A stretch of 44,884 nucleotides of DNA from Purshia tridentata (taxonomy: Eukaryota; Streptophyta; Magnoliopsida; Rosales; Rosaceae): NCBI GenBank assembly GCA_003254885.1, contig QANT01005142.1, positions 1 to 44,884 of the forward strand, written 5' to 3'. Positions within the stretch are counted from its first letter, which is position 1. Each line of letters begins with the position of its first letter. The notes below the pieces were generated by a model, which did not search any database, was not told where the DNA came from, and worked only from the letters and a program-made list of their open reading frames with translations. A program made the position numbers and the translations under genes. Of the stretch, positions 35,306-44,884 are shown one piece after another.

Positions 35306-38300
35306 ATGGCTATTGCTGGTCTACACAATGTTTCTGTGCTTGAGTCTTCATTTCTTAGAGATTCTCAGCCTCACACATCTAGACGGATTGGTAATGAAGG
35401 GGGGAGGGTAAGCACCCGGGCATCCTCTCTCCTACGAATGTGGCGAGAGCTCGAGGATGAGCATGTCGTGAGTCATGCCCAAGAGAGAGTCAGTGAAAGG
35501 TTGCTCCAGCAGAGGAATGATGAGCTGATATATGAAATCTCGAGAGGTGACACTACTGAAGGCCATGGTAGTGAAAATGCAGGTGATTTGGAGGATGCGA
35601 GTGTGGGTGAGAGTGAGTACAGGACATGGTCCCCAGGTCGAATTGGGGCATCCAATGAACATGAGACTTCAAGGAATTTTAGCAATGAGTATTCTTCTGA
35701 TTTTGGGGAGGTTGAGAGGGAGAGGGTGAGGCAAATTTTCCGGGAATGGATGAATTGTGGTGTGGGAGAATGTACATCCAATGTTTCTCATATGAATAAC
35801 AGTTCAAGGGCAGAGTGGCTTGGTGAAAATGAACAGGTGAGGGTGAGAATTATAAGGGAGTGGGTACAAATGAACAGCCAACAGAGAGGTGCTTTGGGTG
35901 ACAATAGAGATGAACAGCCTGCTGAAATTGGTACTCAAATTGAGCGAGTTCGTGATGGTTTGGTTGTTAACCAAAATGAAGGCCGGTCTGAGCATACCCG
36001 AAGGGGCATTCGGAGATTATGTGGTAGGCAGGCTCTGATGGATATGTTAGAGAAGGCTGAGAGGGAAAGGCAAAGGGAACTTCAAGTCTTGTTGGAGCAC
36101 CAGGCCGTATCACATTTTGCTCACCGCAACCGAATTCAGGTTCATTGCTAGAATTTTTTTCACATCTGCAGTTGCTCGTCTTACAGTTGCTCTTTAAAAT
36201 GGGGTTTGAATTTGTTGTACTTGAGCTTACAATGTCATTGCGGTGAAAGTGTTTATGAATTGGTCATTAGGGAATGTGAATACCCACATAGACGTCCTTG
36301 GAGACAAATCCCAATTTGATTCTGCACTTGACCTTGTACCATGCATTATTATTTTGTAGAAGTAGTGGAACTCTGTGTATTTTTATTGGTTTTGAGACAT
36401 GGAAAGCTTTTTCGGTTACTAGTATTTCATGGCTACATAATCTTCTATTTTTCTCTTGCAGTCATTACTGAGAGGCAGATTCCTACGAAACGGTAGATTG
36501 ATTGAGAATGAGAGACCCACTTCCATGGCTGAAAGTGAATTGGGCATGTTGAGGCAAAGACACACGGTTTCTGGTTTGAGGTATTTTTTGACAGCATTAA
36601 TTATGAAATTTTTATCTTTCGTTTTAGTTGCCAAATTTTATTCTAAACTTCTTTCCCCTCAAGTACCATATAAGTTTTCTTTGCTAGTAAACTTATATGA
36701 ATTTAATAGTGGGAACTTGCATCATCTAGTACTTATGAATTAACCCATTCTTTTGACCCTCTTTTGTTTTCTATATTATTTGTATTCATTGTTGCATGTG
36801 TGGTTATTTTAGAACAATACTTGGCTCCATCCCCTGGAGGAGCACCTCCTCCAACCCCATCTCACAAAATATATGTCCTTTTTTATTTTTCTTCCCATTC
36901 TACCCATTCTAAATAAAAAATATATAATTCATACATGGAGTGAAATGAGGAAAGAGGACGTGTTTGTGAGATGGGGTTGGAGGAGGTGCTCCTCCAGGGG
37001 ATGGAGCCAAGTATTGTTTGTCATTTTTGTCTTGTAAATAGAAAAATGTGTTTGCTTATTTTTCCGTTGATATTTTGGAATCTATTCTTTGGATTAGGGA
37101 AGGTTTTTTCTCCAGATTGGATAGTTCTGTCGGTAGTCCAGTAAGCAGCAGCCATTCTGATACATCTCCAAGTGGTTCTAATGGTAATAGATTTGGACAT
37201 AATGAAGCGAACAATTTACATGAGGGCCTAGATGGTATTTTTGGACAATCTGATCCTAATGGTGAGGCAAGTGATGACCGAGAACATGCTAACTGTGCAA
37301 TATCAGATGGTAGGGATGATTTAGGTGGCAACACTACTCAGGATATAGATTTGCAAGAATCTAATGCTCCTGTAGAGGGTTGGCAGGAAGAAGTTCCAGA
37401 TACTGTTGTGCGAGACTGGCAACGCTCAACCAGTATTGAATTCCTAGGAAGGAGGGATGGGACTGGTCCAAACATGATTGGTCACTTTCAGGAAACCACT
37501 GCTGTTGAGCAGACCCAAGAAAGTTGTAAAAATGTTGTTGGTGAGCATAGTAACATGCAAGAAGTCAGTGATGTATCTGACTGGCCATTTGAGCGAAATG
37601 GGGAGGAAAGTGTCATCCATGGACTATCTGATCATGCATCTGATGTTCAAGACAACACGCTTGGAGAGGCAAATTTGCAAGAAATTAGTTCTCAGCTAGA
37701 ACAATGGCAGGATCAAGCCTCAGAAAATGAGGAAAGAGACTGGGAACGAGCTGATGTTGAGTATAATGGTTTGCAAGAAAACGATGAAAATACAGTTGGA
37801 GATTATCAGGAAACTGCTGCTTATGATTGGTCACAGGAATTATTGGTGAACGAAGACAGAGAAAACACTCACCTCCAAGATGTCCCTGAAGTGTGGCATG
37901 AGGAAAGTGGTTTTCAAGAGGCTGTTGAAGACTGGTTAGAAGGGCCATCTGACCAGGATACTGTTCCAGACAGGCGGGTTGATACCTTTTTCATCCCTGA
38001 TGATGATAACGTTCACAGTATGGAGCTAAGGGAACTCCTAAGCAGGTGTCATATTTGTTAATTTATGATTATGCTTTGTGATTCTAAAAGATATGTTTTT
38101 CTCATGGAATCTTATTCATGTTGCAGGAGAAGGGTCTCTAATCTTCTTAGCAGTGGTTTCCGTCAGAATCTAGATCAATTGATACAATCATATGTGGAAA
38201 GGCAAGGTCATGCTGCGGTTGACTGGGAGCTGCATGATTCACCATCTCCTGAATCTGCAGAACACGATCTGGAGCAGACTGGCGGATATCAGAATGAGGG

Positions 38301-39339
38301 TCGAGTGGATTTAGTTGAGAGCCCTAGCCTTGCTCTGCCATCACAGCAAACACCTCCCTCTCCACTTTGGGAGCAGGAGTCGCACCATGATCATTGGCCA
38401 CAGCATGACATGCATCAACGTTTTGGAATTGTGAGTTCACATAACACTTCCTGGAACTTTATTCCAATTTGTGACATAGATATGCTGATCTGATTACTTC
38501 AGCATTATTTTGTACATATGTTAGCATATGTAGTATCAAATATTTCCATAGTAAATCACGAGCTCATGAGTCATGACTATCTTAGTGGGAACGCATGTAT
38601 ATTGGTTTGGTAGCGCTTTTGTCTAATCCACAATTAGTGCATAGCTGGACTTTTCATATTTCCTTACGATCTGGGTGTCTGTCACTTACATTCTCAATTC
38701 ATACGTTTTGGTTCATCCAATTGACTCGTTGCTTTTTTAATTACAGGACTGGGAGATAATTAACGATATGAGGATTGACATGGCTAGGCTACAACAGAGG
38801 ATGAATAATTTGCAGAGGATGTTGGAGGCCTGCATGGATATGCAACTTGAGTTGCAGCGCTCAATTAGACAAGAAGTTTCTGCTGCTCTGAATCGATCAG
38901 ATGGTTCACAAGGTTTGTCTATAATTTCAATGCAATCAAGTATATTTTATTCAGCCATCTTTGTTGGTGATTGTGATCTTACCCTAAGGGTTCCCAGATT
39001 GCATTCCTCAAGTTGATTGTGGAGAGGTTACTTCTCTTGCAGGGTTGCCAGAAGATGGGTCTAAATGGGATCATGTAAGGAAAGGAATTTGCTGTATGTG
39101 TTGTGATAGCAGCATTGATTCTTTACTGTACAGGTAAACTTCGAAGCCTTCACTTTGGGAATCAAATTTTTACGCATTTGGATATTCTTAACATTGATTT
39201 TCTCTTCATTTCTTCTTGCAGATGTGGGCACATGTGCACATGTTCAAAATGTGCTAACGAATTGGTTGAGAGTAGTGGAAAATGTCCAATGTGTCGAGCA
39301 CCCGCAGTTGAGGTGATCCGTGCTTATTCTGTGTTGTAA
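35306..39339 (+). CDS. RING-finger E3 ubiquitin ligase-like protein (At5g04460/At2g27950-like)
   Basis: Seven coding exons (35306-36139, 36462-36580, 37098-38045, 38127-38430, 38747-38912, 39043-39133, 39222-39339) make 859 residues, every junction in phase. Most of the protein is acidic and disordered, with W-rich acidic segments ([21 protein letters not shown]). Conserved islands are LLRGRFLRN and [21 protein letters not shown] coiled coil lies at about 740-785 ([19 protein letters not shown]). The C-terminal RING at 807-845 reads C-x2-C, then C822-G-H824-x3-C828-x2-C831, then C842-P-M-C845. That CGH-x3-C-x2-C spacing is the IAP/MGRN1-like RING class. The family is plant-wide and largely uncharacterised; ubiquitin ligase activity is inferred from the RING. 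A 206-bp foldback element sits in the intron before 37098. Confidence 0.95.
36813..37018. mobile_element. 206-bp MITE with 56-bp perfect terminal inverted repeats in a RING-gene intron
   Basis: The left arm (AACAATACTTGGCTCCATCC ... CTCACAAA, 36813-36868) is repeated exactly in reverse complement at the right end (about 36963-37018). Each arm also contains an inner palindrome, GGAGGAGCACCTCCTCC. The interior of about 95 bases is AT-rich. Perfect arms imply a recent insertion or recent correction. I could not find a clear target-site duplication. It lies 79 bases from the acceptor of coding exon 3. Confidence 0.88.
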
Positions 39340-39517
39340 ATTGAAAATAAGTTAAAATTAACAAAGATAGGCATCATAAGTTTTGTCAAGCTCTCTCTCT
39401 CTCTCTCTTTCTCACTCTCTTTTGGTTTGATTTCCATCTCTTGGGGGAGATGATGTATTGTATATTGAGCTTTTGATTGACATAACAAATGATTTCTTTG
39501 ATTAATTATTCTGATCT

Positions 39518-39523
39518 AATAAA
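39518..39523 (+). terminator. Poly(A) signal AATAAA of the RING gene
   Basis: A perfect AATAAA about 180 bases after the stop codon, following a (CT)n stretch at about 39390-39420 in the 3' UTR. The H2B gene converges from the other side. Confidence 0.55.
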
Positions 39524-39969
39524 ATATTGAGGAGCAAATTAACATACAATTAATATTACTCATGTTATCATGTAGAATGGTGGGTTTCACTTCATTATTT
39601 TTATTCTTTATTTTCTTTTCCCAACAAATTCACTCCCATAAAAAATATTCGACAAAATAAAATGGTTATCAACCGTGAAGGGTACAATGAGTCAGACAAT
39701 CGATTAATGCTGTCCATGCAATTGTGTAGTGTTTGGTCAAGAACACAAAAAAGGCATATATAGTTATATATACAAAACCCAAAAGATTGATCAACATACA
39801 CATGCATGGCTAGCTAGCTAGACCTTTCTATGCACAACAGAACAATAATAAAAAGGGGCACAAAATTAATTCACGAGATAAAACCTAGAAAACATTTAAA
39901 AACAAAAAACCATATACAGTAGAAAACTAACAGAAAGTAAAAGAAAATAAAAATGAAATACTAATGATA

Positions 39970-40584
39970 TTAGGACTTGGACCCTCCTGCAATATTAGAT
40001 ATGTATGTGGCTACAGCCTTAGTCCCTTCTGCCATGGCATGTCTACCAAGCTCTCCAGGTAAAACCAGCCTGACAGCCCCGTGAATCTCCCTGGACGACA
40101 AGGTCTTTCGTGCCGTGTACGTGGTCAGCCTCGCCGCCTCATCCGCCAGCCTCTCAAACATGTCGTTCATAAAGTTGTTCAGAATTGTCATGGCCTTGGA
40201 CGACATTCCAATATCAGGGTGCACTTGCTTCAACACCCTGTACAAATACCTCTTATACCCCTCCCCACCACCACCACCCTCTCCTCTTCTCTTCCTCTTC
40301 TTCTTGCCCCTACTCTTTGCCCCTTCTTGGGTCTTCACCTCTTCTTTTTTGGGTGTTGGCTCTTCATTTTTGGGTGTTTGCTCTTGAACTGGAATGACAA
40401 CATTTTGGGTTCGGTTTTCTTCTTGGGTTTCAATGGGAATAGTTTTCTTCAGTGGCTCTTGAGGACCAATAGTACTGGCTGGCTTTTTTGTCTGCTTGCT
40501 TTGAACCACTGAGACTTGTACTGTTTCCTCTACAACTTTCTTGGTGGCCTTCACCACCACCTTGGCTGAGCGCTTTGGAGCCAT
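39970..40584 (-). CDS. HTB8: Histone H2B variant with long disordered N-tail (H2B.8/H2B.S type)
   Basis: An intronless gene of 204 residues from MAPKRSAK. Residues 1-108 form a low-complexity tail rich in K, E, P, T and Q, ending in a basic cluster (GKKKRKRR, 93-100) and GEGGGGGEG. The histone fold follows ([20 protein letters not shown] from 113; [20 protein letters not shown]). Canonical plant H2B is about 145 residues with a 50-residue tail; this is clearly longer. Acidic-patch glutamates (E178, E186) are kept. The C-terminal lysine ubiquitinated in normal H2B (in AVTK) is replaced: here AVATY, with Thr193. The long tail and divergence match the angiosperm sperm/seed variant H2B.8 (Arabidopsis HTB8, At1g08170). 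The frame continues upstream to 40956, but MAPK is the normal H2B start and the upstream part looks like leader. Confidence 0.92.
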   Translation of the reverse strand: MAPKRSAKVVVKATKKVVEETVQVSVVQSKQTKKPASTIGPQEPLKKTIPIETQEENRTQNVVIPVQEQTPKNEEPTPKKEEVKTQEGAKSRGKKKRKRRGEGGGGGEGYKRYLYRVLKQVHPDIGMSSKAMTILNNFMNDMFERLADEAARLTTYTARKTLSSREIHGAVRLVLPGELGRHAMAEGTKAVATYISNIAGGSKS

Positions 40585-40721
40585 TCCTCTGTTTTCGTAC
40601 AAACAATTGGTTTTGAAAATGGGTCTATTTTGTTTCAAGCAGTAAGAGATGGGCAAAATTGAGAGGCACAAAGATTTGTAGTTACAGCAATATTGAGGAG
40701 ATAATAACTGTGTTGGGTTGC

Positions 40722-40727
40722 TGCATG
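40722..40727. promoter_or_regulatory. RY-type motif upstream of the H2B variant
   Basis: TGCATG (CATGCA on the minus strand) lies about 140 bases upstream of the H2B start codon. It is the core of the RY element bound by B3 seed regulators. It is short and may be chance, but fits seed expression reported for this H2B class. Confidence 0.35.
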
Positions 40728-40984
40728 TTGACATGTGGTGGACAGGTGTTAAGTGGTTTCTGAACCCAGTGGCTACGTGGGGTAAAAGTGAAATGGGGAC
40801 AAGCTTTTTACTTTCCATGGAAGTTTCCTCTAGATTTCGTTTCTTAATGGGCCCACAGCTGAAGTTTCCTGAAGAAGAACTTATGGGATTGAAGCCGATG
40901 TTTTTCAATGAATAATAATGGGCTAGACAAGACCCAATTATTAAATATGGGTCCAAATCCGTCCATTAATTGATAGACATCCAG

Positions 40985-43030
40985 AATGTTGGGCTGCATC
41001 CATGAGCACATATGGCATGTTGTGAAACCTTGTCATATGTTAATTAATCGGTGTATTGCTACATCGATGGATATTGACATTCCACAAGTAGTTTTACGAT
41101 TTGGTGAAACCTTGTATTTTTGGTATTCAGTCATTCGAGTTTAATACGTGGACAATTTATATTGAGTGACGTAGAAGCATGTGTAGTCGTTTGGCACAAT
41201 ATGTGAATAGTGTACTTTAATACCATAAAAGAATTTAGGCTTTTATTTTAAAATCAATTAGTAATAGAAGGATGAACTTAAAACTCTTATAAATTATTAT
41301 ACAAAATCTCATATTTTCAATGTGAAATCTTTATTTCAACTGGCACTACGACCATTTTTCTCATAGTATTGTGCCCTGGCCCCGTGTTACGTTAGAGAAG
41401 AGCTCTTCACAATAATACTTTTTTTGTGGGATCAAATGTTAATCCTCATGCCTTGGGGTGAGTGTTTATGGCCAGTCGAGGATTAACTTATATTGTTGCA
41501 TGCATCTCTCTAAAGAATCTGGATGCCCTTAATTTCAACCTTTGAATACAACATCTCTTTCTCTACCCTCTTTCTTTTTTTACTTTGTAATCAAAGGCTG
41601 AGATTGAAGATTAGTAGACGATCCAAGTCTCTCTCTAAAACTCCCAAAACAAAAGAAACAGAGACAAATTAGAGGAGGCCATTATATTTTGGAGCTGCTC
41701 GATCTATGCTTGCTAAAGACATTTAAAATAGGATCCAAAGCTCTATCTTACACTTGCTTATACTTTACTCTATACTATTCAAAACTTAGTATTCCATTTG
41801 GCCCAATTATATAGCATCATCTTCTAGTACTGTTAACAATTCCTTAGCTGAAAACAAGGTCCGCATACATTGCTTTTTTCCATTTTGGAGTATATATGCT
41901 TGTACTTTTAGATTTAGTGGTTACAAACAGATCGAATTCTCTTATTTTCTGCAATGCAAGAAAGAAAATGTTACAAATTAACCCTTTTCCTGTTTATTTC
42001 ATTCCATCAGAAGGCATGGAGGAAAAAAAGTAGGAATTAATTAATGTCAGCTTAAAAAATATATAACTTTTTCTTTCATAAGAAAATGGTGCGTAAAAGC
42101 TCATATATTAAGCATAAGATGTTCTATTTTTCTGCGCTCGATCAAGAGCTCATATATTATATACTAGACCAAGACGGTCGATGTATTTTCTAATGTGGAA
42201 TATTGGGATCCTAATTATACATATATCTTTTATTCAAATTTGTCTTATCCAGCCATATTGGGAGAGAGGGGATTTCAAAACTTCCAAGTGTTGGGATAAA
42301 TGCTCTTAATTAGTTATCTTCTAATAATAAAGATATTTTTCTTCAAATTTATTTTTACAAAAAATTGTTTTTGAAAAAACCTCACGGTATATAAATGTAT
42401 TTGGAAAAATTGACAAAGTATGCAGGTAAGTCATTGAGGTTAGTTCAAATGGTGAGGAAAAATGGGGTTTTTTTTTTTTTTTTCTGAGTGGAAAGATAGA
42501 GAAATGGGTTAGAATTGAGAAATATATTTACAGGTTTGATCATTTCTATGTAGAAAAATGTATGCAGATAGAGAGAAGGGAGACTTTGCATATAATGATA
42601 TTTAAAGAAATGAATTAACATTTATTAATAGCTAATTATATATTAGATAATGACCCTCAATATATCTGTAATAAATTGGAAAAATATTATAAATTCATTG
42701 CAACATTAATATAATGCCACAGAGGGTTAAGGGATAATAATTAAATTAATCGAATTCTTCAGAGAATGAATTAAGGTAGTAAATGTACATATATATATAT
42801 ATATACAAACATAAACAAAGATTGAAGAAACAATATTCACAAGAAAGGAACCAGAACAAAATCCAGGAACTAATATATAATTAGACATATTTTGTAGTCG
42901 ATATATCACTTATTGTATGTATCTCTTACACAGTTACACGCATGATTGATCTTCCTTGTGATTAGTAATTATAATGAAAAATATACAGGGAGATTGGTGC
43001 TAGCTAGAACTAGCTAGAAGCATGTTTAAT
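40985..43030. other. Intergenic region between the H2B variant and the SMR gene
   Basis: AT-rich, about 2 kb. I note a GAGAAGAGCTCTTC palindrome at about 41395-41408, a poly(T) run at about 42467-42483 and a (TA)n run at about 42787-42806. No gene is supported. Confidence 0.5.
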
Positions 43031-43357
43031 TTATATACTTGTACATCTCTTCTTAACCCTATTATGAGGACTAGAAGAAGATTCAAAGCATGATCGAAAG
43101 AATGAGTCTACCTCTTCACGCCCGGTGCTTTCAAAGAAGTCCAAGAATGTCAATTTTCTCTTATGCAGCAAAAGTTGTTTCTTTTTTCTTGGTGTAGTTG
43201 GGCAGCTTTGAATGGTAGGTATCTTGTGCTCATCAGAGGTCGGTGTTCGACAGTTGTACTCTGCTTCCTTATCAACACAAGTACCATCTTCTTGCTTGAG
43301 ACCTTCATGAATTTTTGTTACAAGTTGGTGATCAGATTTACTATGATCTTCAGCCAT
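43031..43357 (-). CDS. SMR: SIAMESE-RELATED cyclin-dependent kinase inhibitor
   Basis: A single exon of 108 residues. It holds the SIM/SMR signature motifs in order: CRTPTSDEHKIP (36-47), then CPTTPRKKK (52-60), a basic linker and REEVDSFFRSCFE (80-92), which resembles the C-terminal cyclin/CDK-contact motif of the family. SMR proteins bind CDK-cyclin complexes, stop mitosis and promote endoreduplication. This copy lacks any transmembrane or catalytic part, as expected. Length fits SMR proteins (about 80-130 residues). From memory the Arabidopsis gene next to H2B.8 is SMR2 (At1g08180), so this is probably the SIM/SMR1/SMR2 branch. It lies 2.4 kb from the H2B gene on the same strand. Confidence 0.92.
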   Translation of the reverse strand: MAEDHSKSDHQLVTKIHEGLKQEDGTCVDKEAEYNCRTPTSDEHKIPTIQSCPTTPRKKKQLLLHKRKLTFLDFFESTGREEVDSFFRSCFESSSSPHNRVKKRCTSI

Positions 43358-44413
43358 GGAGGTGGGAGCTAGAGGGTTATGTGGACCATGAAATTAATAT
43401 TAATAGAAGTACTAGTTAGCGATGTAGCTAGCTGAGTTTGGAGGAAATTAGGTGGAGAGGATTTGACAACTTTGTAGTGGTTGTATCTTATCTGCAGAAA
43501 GGTATATGTCTACTCTCGCGAGCATGCACCTTCTTCAATTGTATTCTTCCTACAGAATAGAAGAATGAAAACTCTCTCTCGATCAGTCATATTTAGGGGT
43601 ATGCGATAATGAGAGCTACCTAGCCCCGTTTAGAATATTTCCATATACAACCAAAAGCTAGCATGCTGTCATGTAGAGTGCTGGGGTACACAAATCAAAC
43701 TTCAACTCAATTAAAAGAATGTAAAAATATCAGTTAGGAACTTAGGAATATTATAATAGCTAGGTAGAAAGTTGTTCTATCTCTTTTAGGAACTCCTCCA
43801 AAAGTACTAATCATTTGAATTATCTAAGTTTAATTTCCAGAGATGATTCTTGAATTGAAAATCTAAAAATAGACGACTTTAATCCTATATCAAACTATAA
43901 TGTGTAATGAGTCTTATAAGAAATTTCTTAAAAAGCTCATTTTCAGAATTTCGACCTTAATGAAAGCTCTAACTATTTATACAGAGGAAGTTTTAAGTAA
44001 GAATGTTGACCTTATTTAAAGACATCTTTTAATTTAATGATCGAAATCGTTTATATTTTAAGACATCTTTTAAATATCATCTGAACTTAGATTGATTTTT
44101 CAAAAAGATGACATGTGAAGTAAAACATATTATTATAAAAATGAAGAGTTTTAATGAGCTGGATCAAGATATAGGCCCACATCTTGCTGCTCTCTTACTT
44201 GTCAGTGTCAACATTTCTTGAGTGTCTTGTTCTCCTAATTGTCTGTATGTACAATAACGTGGTTAGCCGCATTGGATACCCTTGTTGGATTTTGGAATGT
44301 AATTTCACACAGATTTGGGACACGTACATAGAATATTTCACAGCCTCTTATCATCCCATGCAACCAAACAATTAAATATATATATACAGAAAGTATCTGT
44401 TATATACCTCCTA
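43358..44413. other. SMR promoter side and intergenic sequence
   Basis: It includes the SMR 5' flank with a CT-rich stretch (about 43571-43580). It is otherwise AT-rich with no supported gene. The short frame at 44184-44375 has no family likeness. Confidence 0.5.
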
Positions 44414-44758
44414 ACAAATAACTTATTTGTATACTTTCATCCATAGCTTACTTTTATGTAATTTTTCCAAATTCAAACCGTTTATATTTTATAACTATAT
44501 TCATAGATCATCTTTATAAAAAATTAGCCAAATCGAAAATTATTTGCCTATTTAACTTTGATCAAACCAATAGACGAACCAAATATTTTCAGAAAAACCG
44601 TCTATATGTTTGATCAAAGTTAGATAGATAAATGATTTCTGATTTGGCTAATTTTTTATAAGAATAATTTATGAATAGAAGTCTAAAGAATAGACGGTTC
44701 GAATTGTTATAAAATTATATGGGAATGGGCTATGGGTGAAGGTATACAAATAAACTAT
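44414..44758. mobile_element. 345-bp foldback MITE
   Basis: The left end AAATAACTTATTTGTATAC is inverted at the right end (GTATACAAATAAACTATTT). Nearly the whole element folds: AAAAAATTAGCCAAATC pairs with GATTTGGCTAATTTTTT, and AACTTTGATCAAAC with GTTTGATCAAAGTT. The arms are about 150 bases with mismatches, and the loop is about 40 bases. It has no coding content. After it, 44759-44884 holds nothing recognisable. Confidence 0.85.
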
Positions 44759-44884
44759 TTGTATACAGTATATAGCTAGTCTTCATGCAATCACAGGCTT
44801 AATTCCATTCCACCATTAATCCATTATAACTTATGTGCTGCAGGTCAAACACTACTACTTCATCAATTTTGTTGTGTATGTGAA

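Noticed and set aside
35432..35995. Minus-strand frames opposite the first RING coding exon
   Set aside because: They are shadows of the RING exon, whose frame joins in phase with six more exons and a RING domain.
40585..40956. Upstream in-frame extension of the H2B frame (124 more codons)
   Set aside because: H2B proteins start MAPK or similar, the extension has no histone-like or targeting sequence, and it is best read as leader.

Overview
This is a nuclear window from a flowering plant, almost certainly a eudicot. The evidence is AT-rich intergenic DNA, many short GT-AG introns, plant-only gene families (SIAMESE-type CDK inhibitor, NDR1/HIN1-like protein, PHD/GNAT regulator, a long-tailed H2B), degenerate TTTAGGG repeats, and small foldback elements. 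Two single Ns (5532 and 5686) mark it as draft assembly. A rosid, perhaps Rosaceae, would fit, but that is only an impression. I derived all splice models by hand from reading frame and GT-AG borders; every exon joins in phase.

Layout. 1-640: telomere-like repeat, a tRNA-SINE-like piece and a GC-rich repeat. 2055-4161 (+): dead 2-oxoglutarate dioxygenase gene (ACC-oxidase-homolog type) broken by a 94-bp tandem duplication, a dinucleotide shift and stops. 4989-5729: foldback element. 6179-6495 (-): 69-residue mitochondrial membrane protein. 9740-10847 (-): CKS1. 12104-20000 (-): 18-exon gene for a 1037-residue Jas/PHD/GNAT chromatin regulator of the IDM1-like family. About 21710-22640 (-): an unannotated non-coding RNA with a miR399 target-mimic site, a TATA box and an upstream P1BS site, i.e. 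an IPS1/At4-type phosphate-starvation RNA. 25659-26249 (+): NDR1/HIN1-like LEA_2 protein. 26250-34000: gene-poor, with repeats. 35306-39339 (+): 859-residue RING E3-ligase-like protein, 7 coding exons. 39970-40584 (-): H2B variant with a long disordered tail and no C-terminal ubiquitination lysine (H2B.8/H2B.S type). 43031-43357 (-): SIAMESE-RELATED CDK inhibitor. 44414-44758: foldback MITE.

How it fits together. Nothing is an operon; neighbours are independent genes. From memory, NHL, H2B.8 and SMR2 are consecutive in Arabidopsis (At1g08160-At1g08180), a RING gene sits beside SIM (At5g04460-At5g04470), and CKS1/2 lie beside a PHD/GNAT gene (At2g27960-At2g27980). The right half therefore looks like an ancestral NHL-RING-H2B-SMR block that Arabidopsis split between duplicated segments. 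The most interesting elements are the miR399-mimic RNA and the H2B variant. Local tandem duplications (21, 62, 89, 94, about 150 and about 330 bp spacings) recur across the window.
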